NCBI GenBank assembly: GCA_964530345.1
Contig: CAZGYJ010000007.1
Span: forward strand, 1 to 41,183
Length of the DNA: 41,183 bases
Reading direction: 5' to 3'
DNA from: JALSJK01 sp964530345
GTDB taxonomy: Bacteria > Pseudomonadota > Gammaproteobacteria > Methylococcales > Methylomonadaceae
Shown here: one piece after another, positions 32,857 to 41,183 of the stretch
Layout: every line of letters starts with the position of its first letter
How positions within the stretch are numbered: position 1 is the stretch's first letter
Translations under genes and position numbers: made by a program
The notes under the pieces: model-generated
Databases searched by the model: none
What the model saw: only the letters and a program-made list of their open reading frames with translations
Told to the model about the DNA's origin: nothing

Positions 32857-33684
32857 CTAATTTTCCACCTTTTGCTCTGGTATTTGGTGATGCTCGTCTC
32901 CTTCAAACTCATGGGCAAATTGGTGCATGGAACTGATCAACAACACACCTGCCGCTATTAAAGCAATCTGCTCCAAGGAAGTTTTCATATCTGTCCTTTT
33001 ATGTAAGGAAGGTATTAAATCTGCCACAGCGATGTAAATAAAACTGGAGGCAGCCACCGCCAGAAAAAAAGGCAGATACTCATGCAGGTTTTCCAACCAA
33101 AAATAAGCAATAATGCCGCCTATAATAGTGGTTAGACTAGACAGCACATTATAAAATAATGCCTTGGATTTACTGTAGCCACTTTGCAAGAGAATCGCAA
33201 AATCACCTACCTCTTGCGGGATCTCATGAGCCGCAACCGCAAGGCTGGTCACGATACCAAGCTGCACATCAGTCAGAAAAGCTGCGGCAATCAAAACGCC
33301 ATCAACAAAATTATGAATACCATCGCCAATAATAATCAGCACTCCTGCCGACCGATGATTATGATCCTCATCAATATGCACTTCACAACTTCCTGAATGG
33401 CAGTGCCGCCAGATTAATAACTTCTCCAGAATAAAAAAACTTAACAATCCAATCATGATTGTTGCCGATAACGACTGAAATTGTTCTGGCGCAACATCAG
33501 TAAAAGCATGAGGAATCAATCCCCAAAAAGACACTGCAAGCAATGCTCCGATGGCAAAACTAATACCATGAGGCAATACTGTTTTCTGATTTTCAGAAGA
33601 CAACAACAAAAAAACTGATGCGGCGATTACACTTAATACACCACCAATTGCAGTAAAAATTATAATATATACAATCAGGCTCAT
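32857..33684 (-). CDS. ZIP family metal transporter
   Basis: This 275-residue inner-membrane carrier would import zinc or another divalent metal. About eight hydrophobic segments are seen. The metal-binding helices carry GDGIHNFVDGVLIAAAF and AVAAHEIPQEVGDFAILLQSG, the conserved HNxxD and HExxxE patterns. A His-rich loop (HCHSGSCEVHIDEDHNH) lies before the first of these, as is common in ZIP proteins, and the C-terminus HQFAHEFEGDEHHQIP is also His-rich. It ends next to the glnA terminator and starts six bases after the stop of pgeF, so it probably belongs to the rluD-pgeF transcript. Confidence 0.94.
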   Translation of the reverse strand: MSLIVYIIIFTAIGGVLSVIAASVFLLLSSENQKTVLPHGISFAIGALLAVSFWGLIPHAFTDVAPEQFQSLSATIMIGLLSFFILEKLLIWRHCHSGSCEVHIDEDHNHRSAGVLIIIGDGIHNFVDGVLIAAAFLTDVQLGIVTSLAVAAHEIPQEVGDFAILLQSGYSKSKALFYNVLSSLTTIIGGIIAYFWLENLHEYLPFFLAVAASSFIYIAVADLIPSLHKRTDMKTSLEQIALIAAGVLLISSMHQFAHEFEGDEHHQIPEQKVEN

Positions 33685-33690
33685 AGCCTC

Positions 33691-34419
33691 TTAAATTCTC
33701 CAGATTAAGCTGGCCATCCGGCCAGTTTTGCCGTCACGGCGGTAAGAAAAAAACTGCTTTTGCTCAGTCATCGTACAGAAATTTCCACCGTAAATTTTTT
33801 TAACGCCAACATTATTTAACATCAACCGAGCAAGCTTATAAATATCTAACAGCCACTTAGCTTGGTTTTTACTTTGGAAAGCAGAGGAAAAAAGATGGGA
33901 TTTGTTAAAAAAAACATCAAAAACCTCATTGCCCACTTCAAAGCTCTCAGGCCCAATTGCAGGACCGAACCAAGCCATCAAATTGTTATCTTTTAATTCA
34001 GAAACAGTATTTTCTATCACGCCATCCAACAAGCCACGCCAGCCAGCATGGACGGCGGCAATTTTTGTTCCCTGCTGATTACAAAGCAATACAGGCAAAC
34101 AATCCGCCGTTAATACCGCGCAAACTGCTTCTGGCTTTAGGCTATAACTAGCGTCGGCTATTAAATTCTGCCCACCTTCATCAATATTAATAACTTTATT
34201 GCTATGATTTTGATCCAACCAAAAAGGATCAGCGGGCAAATTCAGCATGCATTTCAAATATTGGCGATTTTTTTCAACTGCATTCAAATCATCGCCAACA
34301 TGCGCAGCAAGATTATAACTGTCATAAGACCCTATACTCTCCCCTCCCGTCCTTAGAGTAGTACCCGCATAAATATTATCTGGAGCAGGCCAGTCTGCTT
34401 TAACCCAACTCAGTTTCAT
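33691..34419 (-). CDS. pgeF: PgeF/YfiH multicopper-type peptidoglycan editing factor
   Basis: This 242-residue protein is of the YfiH/DUF152 family (purine nucleoside phosphorylase-like, formerly laccase-domain). Members remove wrongly incorporated residues from peptidoglycan precursors or act on purine nucleosides. The metal ligands are visible in QNHSNKV, AVLTADCLPVLL and AVHAGWRGLLDGVIENTV. The GPAIGPESFEVGNEV segment and the C-terminal FFSYRRDGKTGRMASLIW are family-typical. The start overlaps the rluD 3' end by 20 bases; rluD-pgeF is a conserved pair. Confidence 0.93.
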   Translation of the reverse strand: MKLSWVKADWPAPDNIYAGTTLRTGGESIGSYDSYNLAAHVGDDLNAVEKNRQYLKCMLNLPADPFWLDQNHSNKVINIDEGGQNLIADASYSLKPEAVCAVLTADCLPVLLCNQQGTKIAAVHAGWRGLLDGVIENTVSELKDNNLMAWFGPAIGPESFEVGNEVFDVFFNKSHLFSSAFQSKNQAKWLLDIYKLARLMLNNVGVKKIYGGNFCTMTEQKQFFSYRRDGKTGRMASLIWRI

Positions 34420-35350
34420 TATTACGTAAGGCTTGCAGCAAAGTGTTCATATCCTCGGGCATAGCAACCTGCCACTGGCAATAATCCTGAGTTACTGGAT
34501 GACATAACCCTAATTTTTCTGCGTGCAAAGCCTGGCGCTTAAATCCCCGCAAAACCAACTCCAAACGCTCAGAACATCCCGCAGGCAACTGAAACCGGCC
34601 GCCATATAACGGATCCCCTACCAAAGGATAGCGAATATGAGCCATATGCACTCTGATCTGATGCGTTCTGCCAGTTTCCAGTTTCACCTGTATCAAAGTA
34701 TGCCGTTTCAATCTCTCAATGACCCGGTAATGGGTCACTGCTTGTTTACCTTCCCGCCTAACAGCAAATCTTAATCGTTCAACCGAATGCCTGCCAATCG
34801 GCTGATCAATAGTCCCACCCGCAGTCATGCGGCCCTGAGTTATAGCCAGATATTCACGATGAATGGTTCGATTTTGCAGTTGCTCAACCAGGTTTGAGTG
34901 AGCCTGTAGCGTTTTTGCGACCATTAACAAGCCACTGGTATCTTTATCAATACGATGCACAATTCCGGCCCTGGGCAATTTATCCAAATTGATATCATGG
35001 TAAAGCAATGCATTTTGCAAGGTTCCCGTCCAATTGCCTGCGCCGGGATGCACCACCATCCCTGCAGGTTTATTGATGATAATTAAAACATCATCTTCGT
35101 AAACAATATTTAACGGAATTTTTTCTGCAACACTCTTAACCACTTTTTCTGGCTCGGCATCAAGCTCAATTATTTCACCGCCATCAAGCCGATCCTTGGA
35201 TTTGAGCAGCTTACCGTCAACCCTGACACGCCCAGACTTTACCCAGGTTTGTAGTTTACTTCGTGAAAAATCAGGAAAAATTTCAGCAAGTACTTGATCC
35301 AATCGCATGCCAACCATCTCATCAGGCACTTTTGATGTTAAAATAGGCAC
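34400..35350 (-). CDS. rluD: 23S rRNA pseudouridine synthase RluD
   Basis: RluD makes pseudouridines 1911, 1915 and 1917 in helix 69 of 23S rRNA. I chose the GTG at 35350 (AAGG about ten bases upstream), giving 316 residues starting MPILTSKVPDEMVGMRLDQVL. A longer frame begins at 35434 but its first 28 residues have no family match. An S4 domain (about 12-60, RLDQVLAEIFPDFSRSKLQTWVKSGRVRVDG) precedes the catalytic domain. Asp135 in GIVHRIDKDTSGLLMVAKT is the nucleophile, and ETGRTHQIRVHMAHI is the downstream motif. It is divergent from the EndoU gene, where bamD normally stands. Confidence 0.94.
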   Translation of the reverse strand: MPILTSKVPDEMVGMRLDQVLAEIFPDFSRSKLQTWVKSGRVRVDGKLLKSKDRLDGGEIIELDAEPEKVVKSVAEKIPLNIVYEDDVLIIINKPAGMVVHPGAGNWTGTLQNALLYHDINLDKLPRAGIVHRIDKDTSGLLMVAKTLQAHSNLVEQLQNRTIHREYLAITQGRMTAGGTIDQPIGRHSVERLRFAVRREGKQAVTHYRVIERLKRHTLIQVKLETGRTHQIRVHMAHIRYPLVGDPLYGGRFQLPAGCSERLELVLRGFKRQALHAEKLGLCHPVTQDYCQWQVAMPEDMNTLLQALRNNETELG

Positions 35351-35464
35351 AAAGCAACCCTTAAATTTATAAAACTCATACAAAAAAGTGGATAAAATAA
35401 AGCTCCACACAGCTTCCCTTTCCACACTGTGCAAAAAACTGGCTCATAAACAAACAAGCGATAC

Positions 35465-35983
35465 ATGATAAAATATTTCCTGATATTTTTTTTATTAATT
35501 TTAACCAACTCCATTGCCACAAGCGCTGATTTTTCATGCAGAAAAAAAGCATCCAAGTGGAGCAAAACCCAGCCGCCCATAAATTTAAGGCATATTTTCT
35601 GTGGTGAAATAGACCGTAGAGGCCGCCCCAAAGGTTTTCATTCCACCCAATTGTTGGGATCAACACCTGAAGTTAAAAAGATCTATAAAAAACAAAGCTT
35701 GCGCAAAGGTATTTATAACGCCAGAGTAAAATTTATAAATGGTAAAACCAAGTTTTCAACATTTTTTCCTGATCAATGCACTGTCGATGCTATTACCCGC
35801 TCAGTCGTTTTTGCAGCGCGAAATAAAACCAGAAAACATCATCAATGGGGTATTCTTGGTCCCTCGGCGCCACAAAAAAATGCTAATGGCTTCTGCCTTG
35901 ACAGAAATGGTCGCCCTTTTACCATCCGTATGGGTCTTACTCGAAACCAACGCAGAATTACCACTGCTTTCCCACAGCCCTAA
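35465..35983 (+). CDS. Secreted EndoU-type nuclease
   Basis: This 172-residue protein has a clear signal peptide (about 1-21, FLIFFLLILTNSIATSA). The mature part has the bacterial EndoU pattern: His43 in LRHIFCGEIDRRGRPKGFHS, His59 at the end of that motif, then NARVKFINGKTKFSTFFPDQCTVDAITRSVVFAARN. The latter is the usual FFP-plus-helix stretch. Four cysteines in the mature chain (25, 46, 105, 144) could form disulfides in the periplasm or outside. EndoU domains are RNases common in polymorphic toxins, though stand-alone secreted forms exist. A 114-residue gene starts three bases downstream. Both sit between rluD and bamD, which are normally direct neighbours. Confidence 0.8.
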   Translation: MIKYFLIFFLLILTNSIATSADFSCRKKASKWSKTQPPINLRHIFCGEIDRRGRPKGFHSTQLLGSTPEVKKIYKKQSLRKGIYNARVKFINGKTKFSTFFPDQCTVDAITRSVVFAARNKTRKHHQWGILGPSAPQKNANGFCLDRNGRPFTIRMGLTRNQRRITTAFPQP

Positions 35984-35986
35984 ATC

Positions 35987-36331
35987 ATGAAAATCAAACT
36001 GACACGCAACCAACAAGGTGAATTACAAATTATACAGCCACCGCATCTGAAACCGTTTGCTGATTTTCTAGAGACTGATATTAATGAAAACCGGGAATAT
36101 TGTCAGGAAATTATTTCCTCCATTGATGAAATCAAACACAGCACCAATCCGAATCAACAGGAATTTTTTTGTGGCAATATCTATGAACTGGAAATCAACC
36201 CCAAACAGGCTTTATTGCTGAATCTTTATGATGAACAAGCATCACCCGTTAAAATTGAACTCAATGAATTAAAAGAACTGCTGTCTGTTTGGCAAAAACA
36301 AATCAGTAAACATAGTACCCAAGAGAAATAG
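35987..36331 (+). CDS. Small cytosolic protein paired with the EndoU gene
   Basis: This 114-residue protein lacks a signal peptide or membrane segment and is moderately acidic. It alternates beta-like (KIKLTRNQQGELQIIQPP, FFCGNIYELEINPKQALLLNLYD) and helical stretches (KPFADFLETDINENREYCQEIISSIDEI, LNELKELLSVWQKQIS). I do not recognise a named family. Its start is three bases after the EndoU stop, and bamD starts four bases after its own stop, so all three are probably cotranscribed. An immunity or inhibitor role towards EndoU is the natural hypothesis from gene order, but no domain evidence supports it. Confidence 0.75.
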   Translation: MKIKLTRNQQGELQIIQPPHLKPFADFLETDINENREYCQEIISSIDEIKHSTNPNQQEFFCGNIYELEINPKQALLLNLYDEQASPVKIELNELKELLSVWQKQISKHSTQEK

Positions 36332-36335
36332 CAAC

Positions 36336-37187
36336 ATGATGCGCAAATACCTGCTCAATCTAATTTTTATTATCTGCACTGTCTTTATTCTGCAAGGTTG
36401 TGAAACATTAAAATCATTGGGGATAGGCCAATCAAGCTCAGACGACAAAGAATATGCCAACTGGGACGCGGAAAAATTTCGCACTGAAGCAAAAAAAGCC
36501 ATGGAAGCAGAAAATTATCCTAAAGCCATCGAGCTTTATGAGAAACTCGAATCACGTTACCCTTTTGGCAAATCCGCAGCCCAAACCCAATTGGATATTG
36601 CCTACGCATATTACAAAAATAATGAACCTGAAGCGGCCATTGCAGCTGCAGAGCGTTTCATTAAAATTCACCCCAGAAACCCAAGTGTTGATTATGCATA
36701 CTACTTGAAAGGTCTGGTTAACTATAATCGAGGAATTGGATTTATTGAACGATTCCTGCCAACTGACGCCTCGCAACGTGACCCTGGTAATGCGCTCGAT
36801 GCTTATAATAATTTTGCCGAATTGATTCGTCGATTTCCAGATAGCCAGTATGTTGAAGACAGTAAACAACGAATGCTTTATCTGCGTAACAATCTGGCCA
36901 TGTTTGAAGTTCATGTGGCACGATATTATATGCAAAGGGAAGCCTATATCGCTGCCGTGAATCGAGCCAGCCGCGTGGTTGAAAAATTTCAGCGCACACC
37001 GGCTGTACCTCATGCATTGCTGATTATGGAAGATGCCTACAAAAAACTTGGACTCAATGACCTGGCCAGTGACACGGCCAGAGTTTTCGCCCAAAACTAC
37101 CCCGATGGCGTACCTCCGGAAGTCGAGAGACAAGACAAAACCGGGGTACTATTTGCCATCTGGAATTTTATCGGTTTCGATCGATAA
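36336..37187 (+). CDS. bamD: Outer membrane assembly lipoprotein BamD
   Basis: BamD is the essential lipoprotein of the beta-barrel assembly machinery, working with BamA. It has 283 residues. A lipoprotein signal ends at FILQGC with lipidated Cys22. About five TPR-like helix pairs follow, with AENYPKAIELYEKLESRYPFGKSAAQTQLDIAYAYYKNNEPEAAIAAAERFIKIHPRNPSVDYAYYLKGLVNY diagnostic and RDPGNALDAYNNFAELIRRFPDSQYVEDSKQRM next. It normally faces rluD directly across a divergent promoter. Here the EndoU gene and its partner intervene and appear to share its transcript. Confidence 0.96.
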   Translation: MMRKYLLNLIFIICTVFILQGCETLKSLGIGQSSSDDKEYANWDAEKFRTEAKKAMEAENYPKAIELYEKLESRYPFGKSAAQTQLDIAYAYYKNNEPEAAIAAAERFIKIHPRNPSVDYAYYLKGLVNYNRGIGFIERFLPTDASQRDPGNALDAYNNFAELIRRFPDSQYVEDSKQRMLYLRNNLAMFEVHVARYYMQREAYIAAVNRASRVVEKFQRTPAVPHALLIMEDAYKKLGLNDLASDTARVFAQNYPDGVPPEVERQDKTGVLFAIWNFIGFDR

Positions 37188-37297
37188 TGTCGCTATGACA
37201 AGATAGTTAGAAGAACCTGTAACATTGGCGCTTCATTCAATATCGTCAAGCCATTACCGGTTGACTCGTTAGATTTTCTTAATATTTACCGACAACA

Positions 37298-40200
37298 ATG
37301 AACAATCCTGAAAACAATACATCAAATATTAATCTTGGCCTTCCTGGCTTCACCTATGCAGATTTATATCATCCAGAAAAATTGAAGACGCTACTTCAAG
37401 TATTTGATGATAGCGTCAAACAGCATGATAACGAGCTTTTTAACCGCTATCAGGATTATAGAAAAACTCAGGGAGAAAATTTAAAGCCTGAAGAAATCTC
37501 TGAAATTCTTGTTGAAATGGGACCTTATGTTGGCCAATTTGTCGCAAAACTATTCGATGTTGAACAACAACACAAAAGCCAGCGCGATACAATTCGCCAG
37601 GAATTTGAGACTATCTTCTTTTTCCGTAAAGAAGTCGTCAGTAAACTAGCGAAAAAATTTAAAAAGGAAAATATAGCTGACTGGGATATCGAAAATCTTA
37701 AACAAGCCATCACATTACTTCTGGAAGCGATAGCACCCAATCAAGCTGATATGGAACTGGCAATCAGTAACATTGGCAGCGAACTGTTTCAAATATCACA
37801 ACATTTTGCAAGTGCGAATGATACCCCGGGTTCTGATGATTCTGCTGAAGAAAAAATCAAGTCAATTCGAGAATCGTTAACTACCAACAAAAATACCAGT
37901 CAGTTTTTTTCAGATGCTTTAGCAGGCGAAAACAGTGAACTTGTTAACACCCTGCTTGATCAATTGCAACGTTGGCTACATATTGCCAACACCGACCCAG
38001 AATTACAAACATTAACCAAAGATTGGAAACTGTTTAAATCTCCGGGAAGAACTGACTTCACTCACTTGGTCGAAGTGGAAGAAGAACCGCATGACGGTTT
38101 CGTTTCTCTGGTCGGCCCCAAAGACAAACGCAGAAGACGCGATGGTTTTGCGTTAACAGATAACCGCTACAACCAGCGGGAAGTCCTTTATGAAGTCGAT
38201 CATTGCATCTACTGCCACGACCGCAATACCGACTCATGCTCAAAAGGCATGAAAAACAAAAAGGATGGCACGTTCAAAACCAATCCATTGAATGTCACAA
38301 TCACAGGATGTCCTTTGGAAGAAAAAATCTCCGAAATGCACCTGGTAAAAAGACAAGGCGATAATATTGGCGCTCTGGCCATGATCATAATTGACAATCC
38401 AATGTGCCCGGGAACCGGCCACAGGATTTGTAATGACTGCATGAAAGGCTGTATTTATCAAAAAACCGAACCGGTCAACATTCCCCAAATAGAAACCAAC
38501 GTCCTCACCGATGTTTTATTTATGCCATACGGCTTTGAAATATACAGTTTCTTGACACGCTGGAATCCGCTAAATGTCAAACGGCCATACGCCCTCCCCT
38601 ATAACGGAAAAAATATTCTTGTCGCAGGTTTGGGGCCAGCAGGATACACTTTGGCGCACTACCTGATAAATGAAGGTTTTGGTGTTGTAGGTATTGACGG
38701 TCTGAAAATCGAACCATTACCTGAAGAGCTGGTAGGCTCTGAAGACAATCCACCCTTGCCGATTCGTGATTTTAATACCCTGTATGAAGACCTGGACAAA
38801 CGGATTCTGGCTGGTTTTGGCGGCGTTGCAGAATACGGCATCACGGTACGCTGGGACAAAAACTTCCTCAAAGTCATTTACCTGACACTTGCACGGCGCA
38901 AGGCCTTCAGCAGCTATGGCGGTATTCGTTTTGGCGGCACCATCACCATTGAAGATGCCTGGGAACTTGGTTTTGACCATATCGCCATTGCTGTTGGTGC
39001 AGGCAAACCGACCATCATTGGCCTGAAAAACAACCTGGTTCGCGGCATTCGTAAAGCTTCCGATTTCCTGATGGGGTTACAGCTAACAGGTGCAGCAAAA
39101 ACCTCCTCACTGGCTAACCTGCAAGTCCGTTTACCGGCCGGTGTTATTGGCGGCGGCCTGACGGCGACCGATACAGTGACTGAATTGTTGGCCTATTATC
39201 CGATACAAGTCGAGAAAATCCTTGACCGTTATCAACGTTTATCAGAGAAATATGGCAAACAAAACCTGCTAGCTCGCTTTGATGAAGAAGAAACACAAAT
39301 TCTTGATGAATTCCTGGAGCATGGCCAAGCGATCCGCGCTGAACGTGCAAGAGCAAAAGCAGCAAAAGAAGCCCCTAACTTCCAGCCATTACTCGAACAA
39401 TGGGGTGGCGTCACCCTGTTTTATAGAAAAAGCATGAAAAATGCGCCTGCTTACACACAAAATCATGAAGAAATAGAAAAAGCACTGGAAGAAGGCATGG
39501 CTTGGGCTGAAGGCATGAACCCCAAAGAAGCGATTACGGATGAATATCAACACCTTAAAGCAGTACGCTTTGAAAAAATGACCGAGCAAGATGGCCGCTG
39601 GGTTGGTGGTGAACAAATTGAAGTTCCCTTGCGTAGTTTATATGTCGCCGCCGGGACATCGCCAAATACCATTTATCAAAATGAACACCCTGGTACTTTT
39701 GAAATGGACGGCAAGTTTTTTCAGCGCTTCGAACCTGAAAACAAACAAAGCGCTTTGCAATTAAACCCGATGGATGACACCTGGATGCCAAAAATTGGCA
39801 AACCAGCGCCATTTACTTCCTATCAGGATAATGGCCATTACATAACCTACTATGGCGACAACCATCCTGTTTATGCCGGTAACGTAGTAAAAGCGATGGC
39901 CAGCGCCAAAGACGGCTACCCCTACGTTGTTGAATTATTCTCCGACCATATTAAGCAACTCGATCCTGCCAAACAAGCAGAACGAGATGCAGCGCTGAAA
40001 AAATTCCAGCAAACAATGGATGATTCCTTCCTGGCAACCATTCAAGAAGTAAAACGACTGACGCCAACCATTGTCGAAGTGATTGTCAAAGCAAAAATGC
40101 AAGCCAAGCATTTCGAACCGGGACAATTTTACCGTTTGCAGAATTATGAAGCTTTTGCTCCCGTTGTCGAAGACACTGCTCTTGCCAGCGAAGGAATTGC

Positions 40201-41017
40201 CTTAACCGGCGCATGGGTTGATAAGGAACAGGGATTAATTTCATTAATCACCCTGGAAATGGGCAGCTCAACCAAACTGTGCCGATTCTGGAAATCAGGA
40301 GATCCCGTTGTGGTCATGGGCGTCACCGGTGCGCCAACAGAAATCCCAAGCAATAAAACCGTAATGCTTATTGGCGGCGGCTTGGGTAACGCCGTATTAT
40401 TTTCTATTGGAAAAGCGATGCGTGCAGCTGGTAATCGGGTTATTTACTTTGCAGGCTACAAACATAGCTACGATATTTTCAAAGTGGAAGAAATTGAAGC
40501 AGCCGCTGATGTTATCGTTTGGTCTGTTGACCCTGGCGAAGGCGTACAACCTTTACCGACAACCCGTGATCAAGACTTCAGCTGTGTCGGCAATATTCTG
40601 GAAAGCATTGAAAACTATGCAAAAGGAGAATTGGGCCAAATCAACATCCCCTTGAATGAAGTCAATGAAATTATCGTCATCGGATCTGACCGAATGATGG
40701 CAGCCGTTAAAGAAGCCCGGCACGGACGCTTAAAACCATATCTGCAAGAACACAAAGCAATCGGCTCGATCAACTCCCCCATGCAATGCATGATGAAAGG
40801 CATCTGCGCCCAGTGTTTATGCAAACATGTTGATAAGGAAAGCGGTGCGGAATTTTATGTCTACTCCTGCTTCAATCAGGACCAGAACCTGGAAAGAGTA
40901 GACTTCCCTCACCTGAATGCACGATTACGACAAAATACCGTGCAGGAAAAATTATCCAGCCTTTGGCTTGATTATCTGATCGAAGAACACCAGGATGGAA
41001 TAGGACAGCCAATATAA
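37298..41017 (+). CDS. Giant iron-sulfur flavoprotein oxidoreductase
   Basis: This 1239-residue multi-domain protein is of the pyridine nucleotide-disulfide oxidoreductase class. Residues 1 to about 290 are helical and unrecognised. Cysteine clusters follow near 302-320 (CIYCHDRNTDSC) and 370-386 (CPGTGHRICNDCMKGC), fitting Fe-S centres as in the GltD N-terminus. A first FAD/NAD-binding fold begins at about 444 (ILVAGLGPAGYTLAHYLINEGFGVVGID). A ferredoxin-reductase-like domain covers about 920-1160 (FEPGQFYRLQNY, LIGGGLGNAVL). A PyrK-like [2Fe-2S] motif lies near 1161-1190 (C-x5-C-x2-C-x17-C). It probably passes electrons between NAD(P)H and an unknown acceptor. It appears to be monocistronic, 110 bases after bamD. 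Confidence 0.85.
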   Translation: MNNPENNTSNINLGLPGFTYADLYHPEKLKTLLQVFDDSVKQHDNELFNRYQDYRKTQGENLKPEEISEILVEMGPYVGQFVAKLFDVEQQHKSQRDTIRQEFETIFFFRKEVVSKLAKKFKKENIADWDIENLKQAITLLLEAIAPNQADMELAISNIGSELFQISQHFASANDTPGSDDSAEEKIKSIRESLTTNKNTSQFFSDALAGENSELVNTLLDQLQRWLHIANTDPELQTLTKDWKLFKSPGRTDFTHLVEVEEEPHDGFVSLVGPKDKRRRRDGFALTDNRYNQREVLYEVDHCIYCHDRNTDSCSKGMKNKKDGTFKTNPLNVTITGCPLEEKISEMHLVKRQGDNIGALAMIIIDNPMCPGTGHRICNDCMKGCIYQKTEPVNIPQIETNVLTDVLFMPYGFEIYSFLTRWNPLNVKRPYALPYNGKNILVAGLGPAGYTLAHYLINEGFGVVGIDGLKIEPLPEELVGSEDNPPLPIRDFNTLYEDLDKRILAGFGGVAEYGITVRWDKNFLKVIYLTLARRKAFSSYGGIRFGGTITIEDAWELGFDHIAIAVGAGKPTIIGLKNNLVRGIRKASDFLMGLQLTGAAKTSSLANLQVRLPAGVIGGGLTATDTVTELLAYYPIQVEKILDRYQRLSEKYGKQNLLARFDEEETQILDEFLEHGQAIRAERARAKAAKEAPNFQPLLEQWGGVTLFYRKSMKNAPAYTQNHEEIEKALEEGMAWAEGMNPKEAITDEYQHLKAVRFEKMTEQDGRWVGGEQIEVPLRSLYVAAGTSPNTIYQNEHPGTFEMDGKFFQRFEPENKQSALQLNPMDDTWMPKIGKPAPFTSYQDNGHYITYYGDNHPVYAGNVVKAMASAKDGYPYVVELFSDHIKQLDPAKQAERDAALKKFQQTMDDSFLATIQEVKRLTPTIVEVIVKAKMQAKHFEPGQFYRLQNYEAFAPVVEDTALASEGIALTGAWVDKEQGLISLITLEMGSSTKLCRFWKSGDPVVVMGVTGAPTEIPSNKTVMLIGGGLGNAVLFSIGKAMRAAGNRVIYFAGYKHSYDIFKVEEIEAAADVIVWSVDPGEGVQPLPTTRDQDFSCVGNILESIENYAKGELGQINIPLNEVNEIIVIGSDRMMAAVKEARHGRLKPYLQEHKAIGSINSPMQCMMKGICAQCLCKHVDKESGAEFYVYSCFNQDQNLERVDFPHLNARLRQNTVQEKLSSLWLDYLIEEHQDGIGQPI

Positions 41018-41034
41018 TACCAATCCCACAAACT

Positions 41035-41135
41035 TTCCATCCCCCCTTTTCATGATGGAAAGTCGGGATGAACAGGATTTCAAGTGCTATTTCTAGAAAT
41101 TAGCCCCCTCTCCTGATGGAGAGGGTCGGGGTGAG
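41035..41135. repeat. Two diverged hairpin repeats at the window edge
   Basis: Two related units stand in tandem. The first (about 41040-41071) reads CCCCCCTTTTCATGATGGAA followed by AGTCGGGATGA. The second (about 41104-41136) reads CCCCCTCTCCTGATGGAGAG followed by GGTCGGGGTGA. In the second, CCCTCTCC (41106-41113) pairs perfectly with GGAGAGGG (41118-41125) around TGAT. They resemble the CCCTCTCC-type intergenic repeats common in proteobacteria, and either could act as a terminator for the preceding gene. Confidence 0.6.
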
Positions 41136-41183
41136 GAGATAAAAAAAATCATCACAAATTTTCCAAAGGACTCTGAACATCAC

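Noticed and set aside
35351..35434. N-terminal extension of RluD by 28 residues
   Set aside because: The extension is outside the conserved family start, and a GTG with upstream AAGG gives the expected N-terminus.
35987..36331. Assignment of the 114-residue protein to a named family (UPF0231/YacL) or to a CdiI immunity family
   Set aside because: Only a loose similarity of length and secondary structure pattern was apparent. No diagnostic residues could be matched.

Overview
The window is a 41 kb piece of a gammaproteobacterial chromosome, roughly 40% G+C by eye. The blocks lysA-dapF-DUF484-xerC, rsmB-DUF4390-ntrY-ntrX, rplM-rpsI and pgeF-rluD next to bamD are classical gammaproteobacterial neighbourhoods. 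A type I glutamine synthetase with an adenylylation tyrosine, GlnK/AmtB pairs, a cytochrome c4 and a very large multi-domain flavoprotein would suit a free-living aerobic lineage such as Methylococcales. That placement is an inference; no methane-oxidation gene lies in the window. I saw no rRNA, tRNA or CRISPR array.

Layout. 1-5978 (+): lysine/diaminopimelate genes, XerC recombinase, a DUF2333 membrane protein and DNA polymerase IV. 5948-7213 (-): DarP, a 62-residue membrane protein and a hypoxanthine/uracil-DNA glycosylase-like protein. 7353-12714 (+): RdgC, a LysM/L,D-transpeptidase, cytochrome c4 (split by a scaffolding artefact) and a membrane-fused spermidine-synthase-like protein. 12715-13444: a very acidic 40-residue ORF and copy A of a small inverted-repeat element. 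13445-21635 (-): a membrane protein, S9/L13, NtrX/NtrY, DUF4390, RsmB and an AI-2E-type permease.

21784-32799 is a nitrogen island. It has two GlnK-AmtB pairs (glnK1-amtB1 and glnK2-amtB3, both on -). Between them on + lie a pseudo-phosphomannomutase with a novel N-terminal domain, a third ammonium transporter (amtB2), and a 243-residue protein carrying the same novel domain. Beyond them are a tandem-duplicated TorF-type porin and glnA. The 565-bp divergent region in front of glnK2 holds a good sigma-54 promoter and three NtrC-like palindromes. Copy B of the mobile element, with a perfect 8-bp target duplication, sits directly upstream of amtB2.

32857-35350 (-): a ZIP metal transporter, PgeF and RluD. 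35465-37187 (+): a secreted EndoU-type nuclease, a small partner gene and BamD. 37298-41017 (+): a 1239-residue iron-sulfur flavoprotein. The right edge carries two related hairpin repeats.

The most novel content is the ammonium-transporter-linked protein family (23784-25205 and 26812-27543). Its members share about 100 N-terminal residues, and one of them joins this domain to a phosphomannomutase fold that has lost its catalytic loops.
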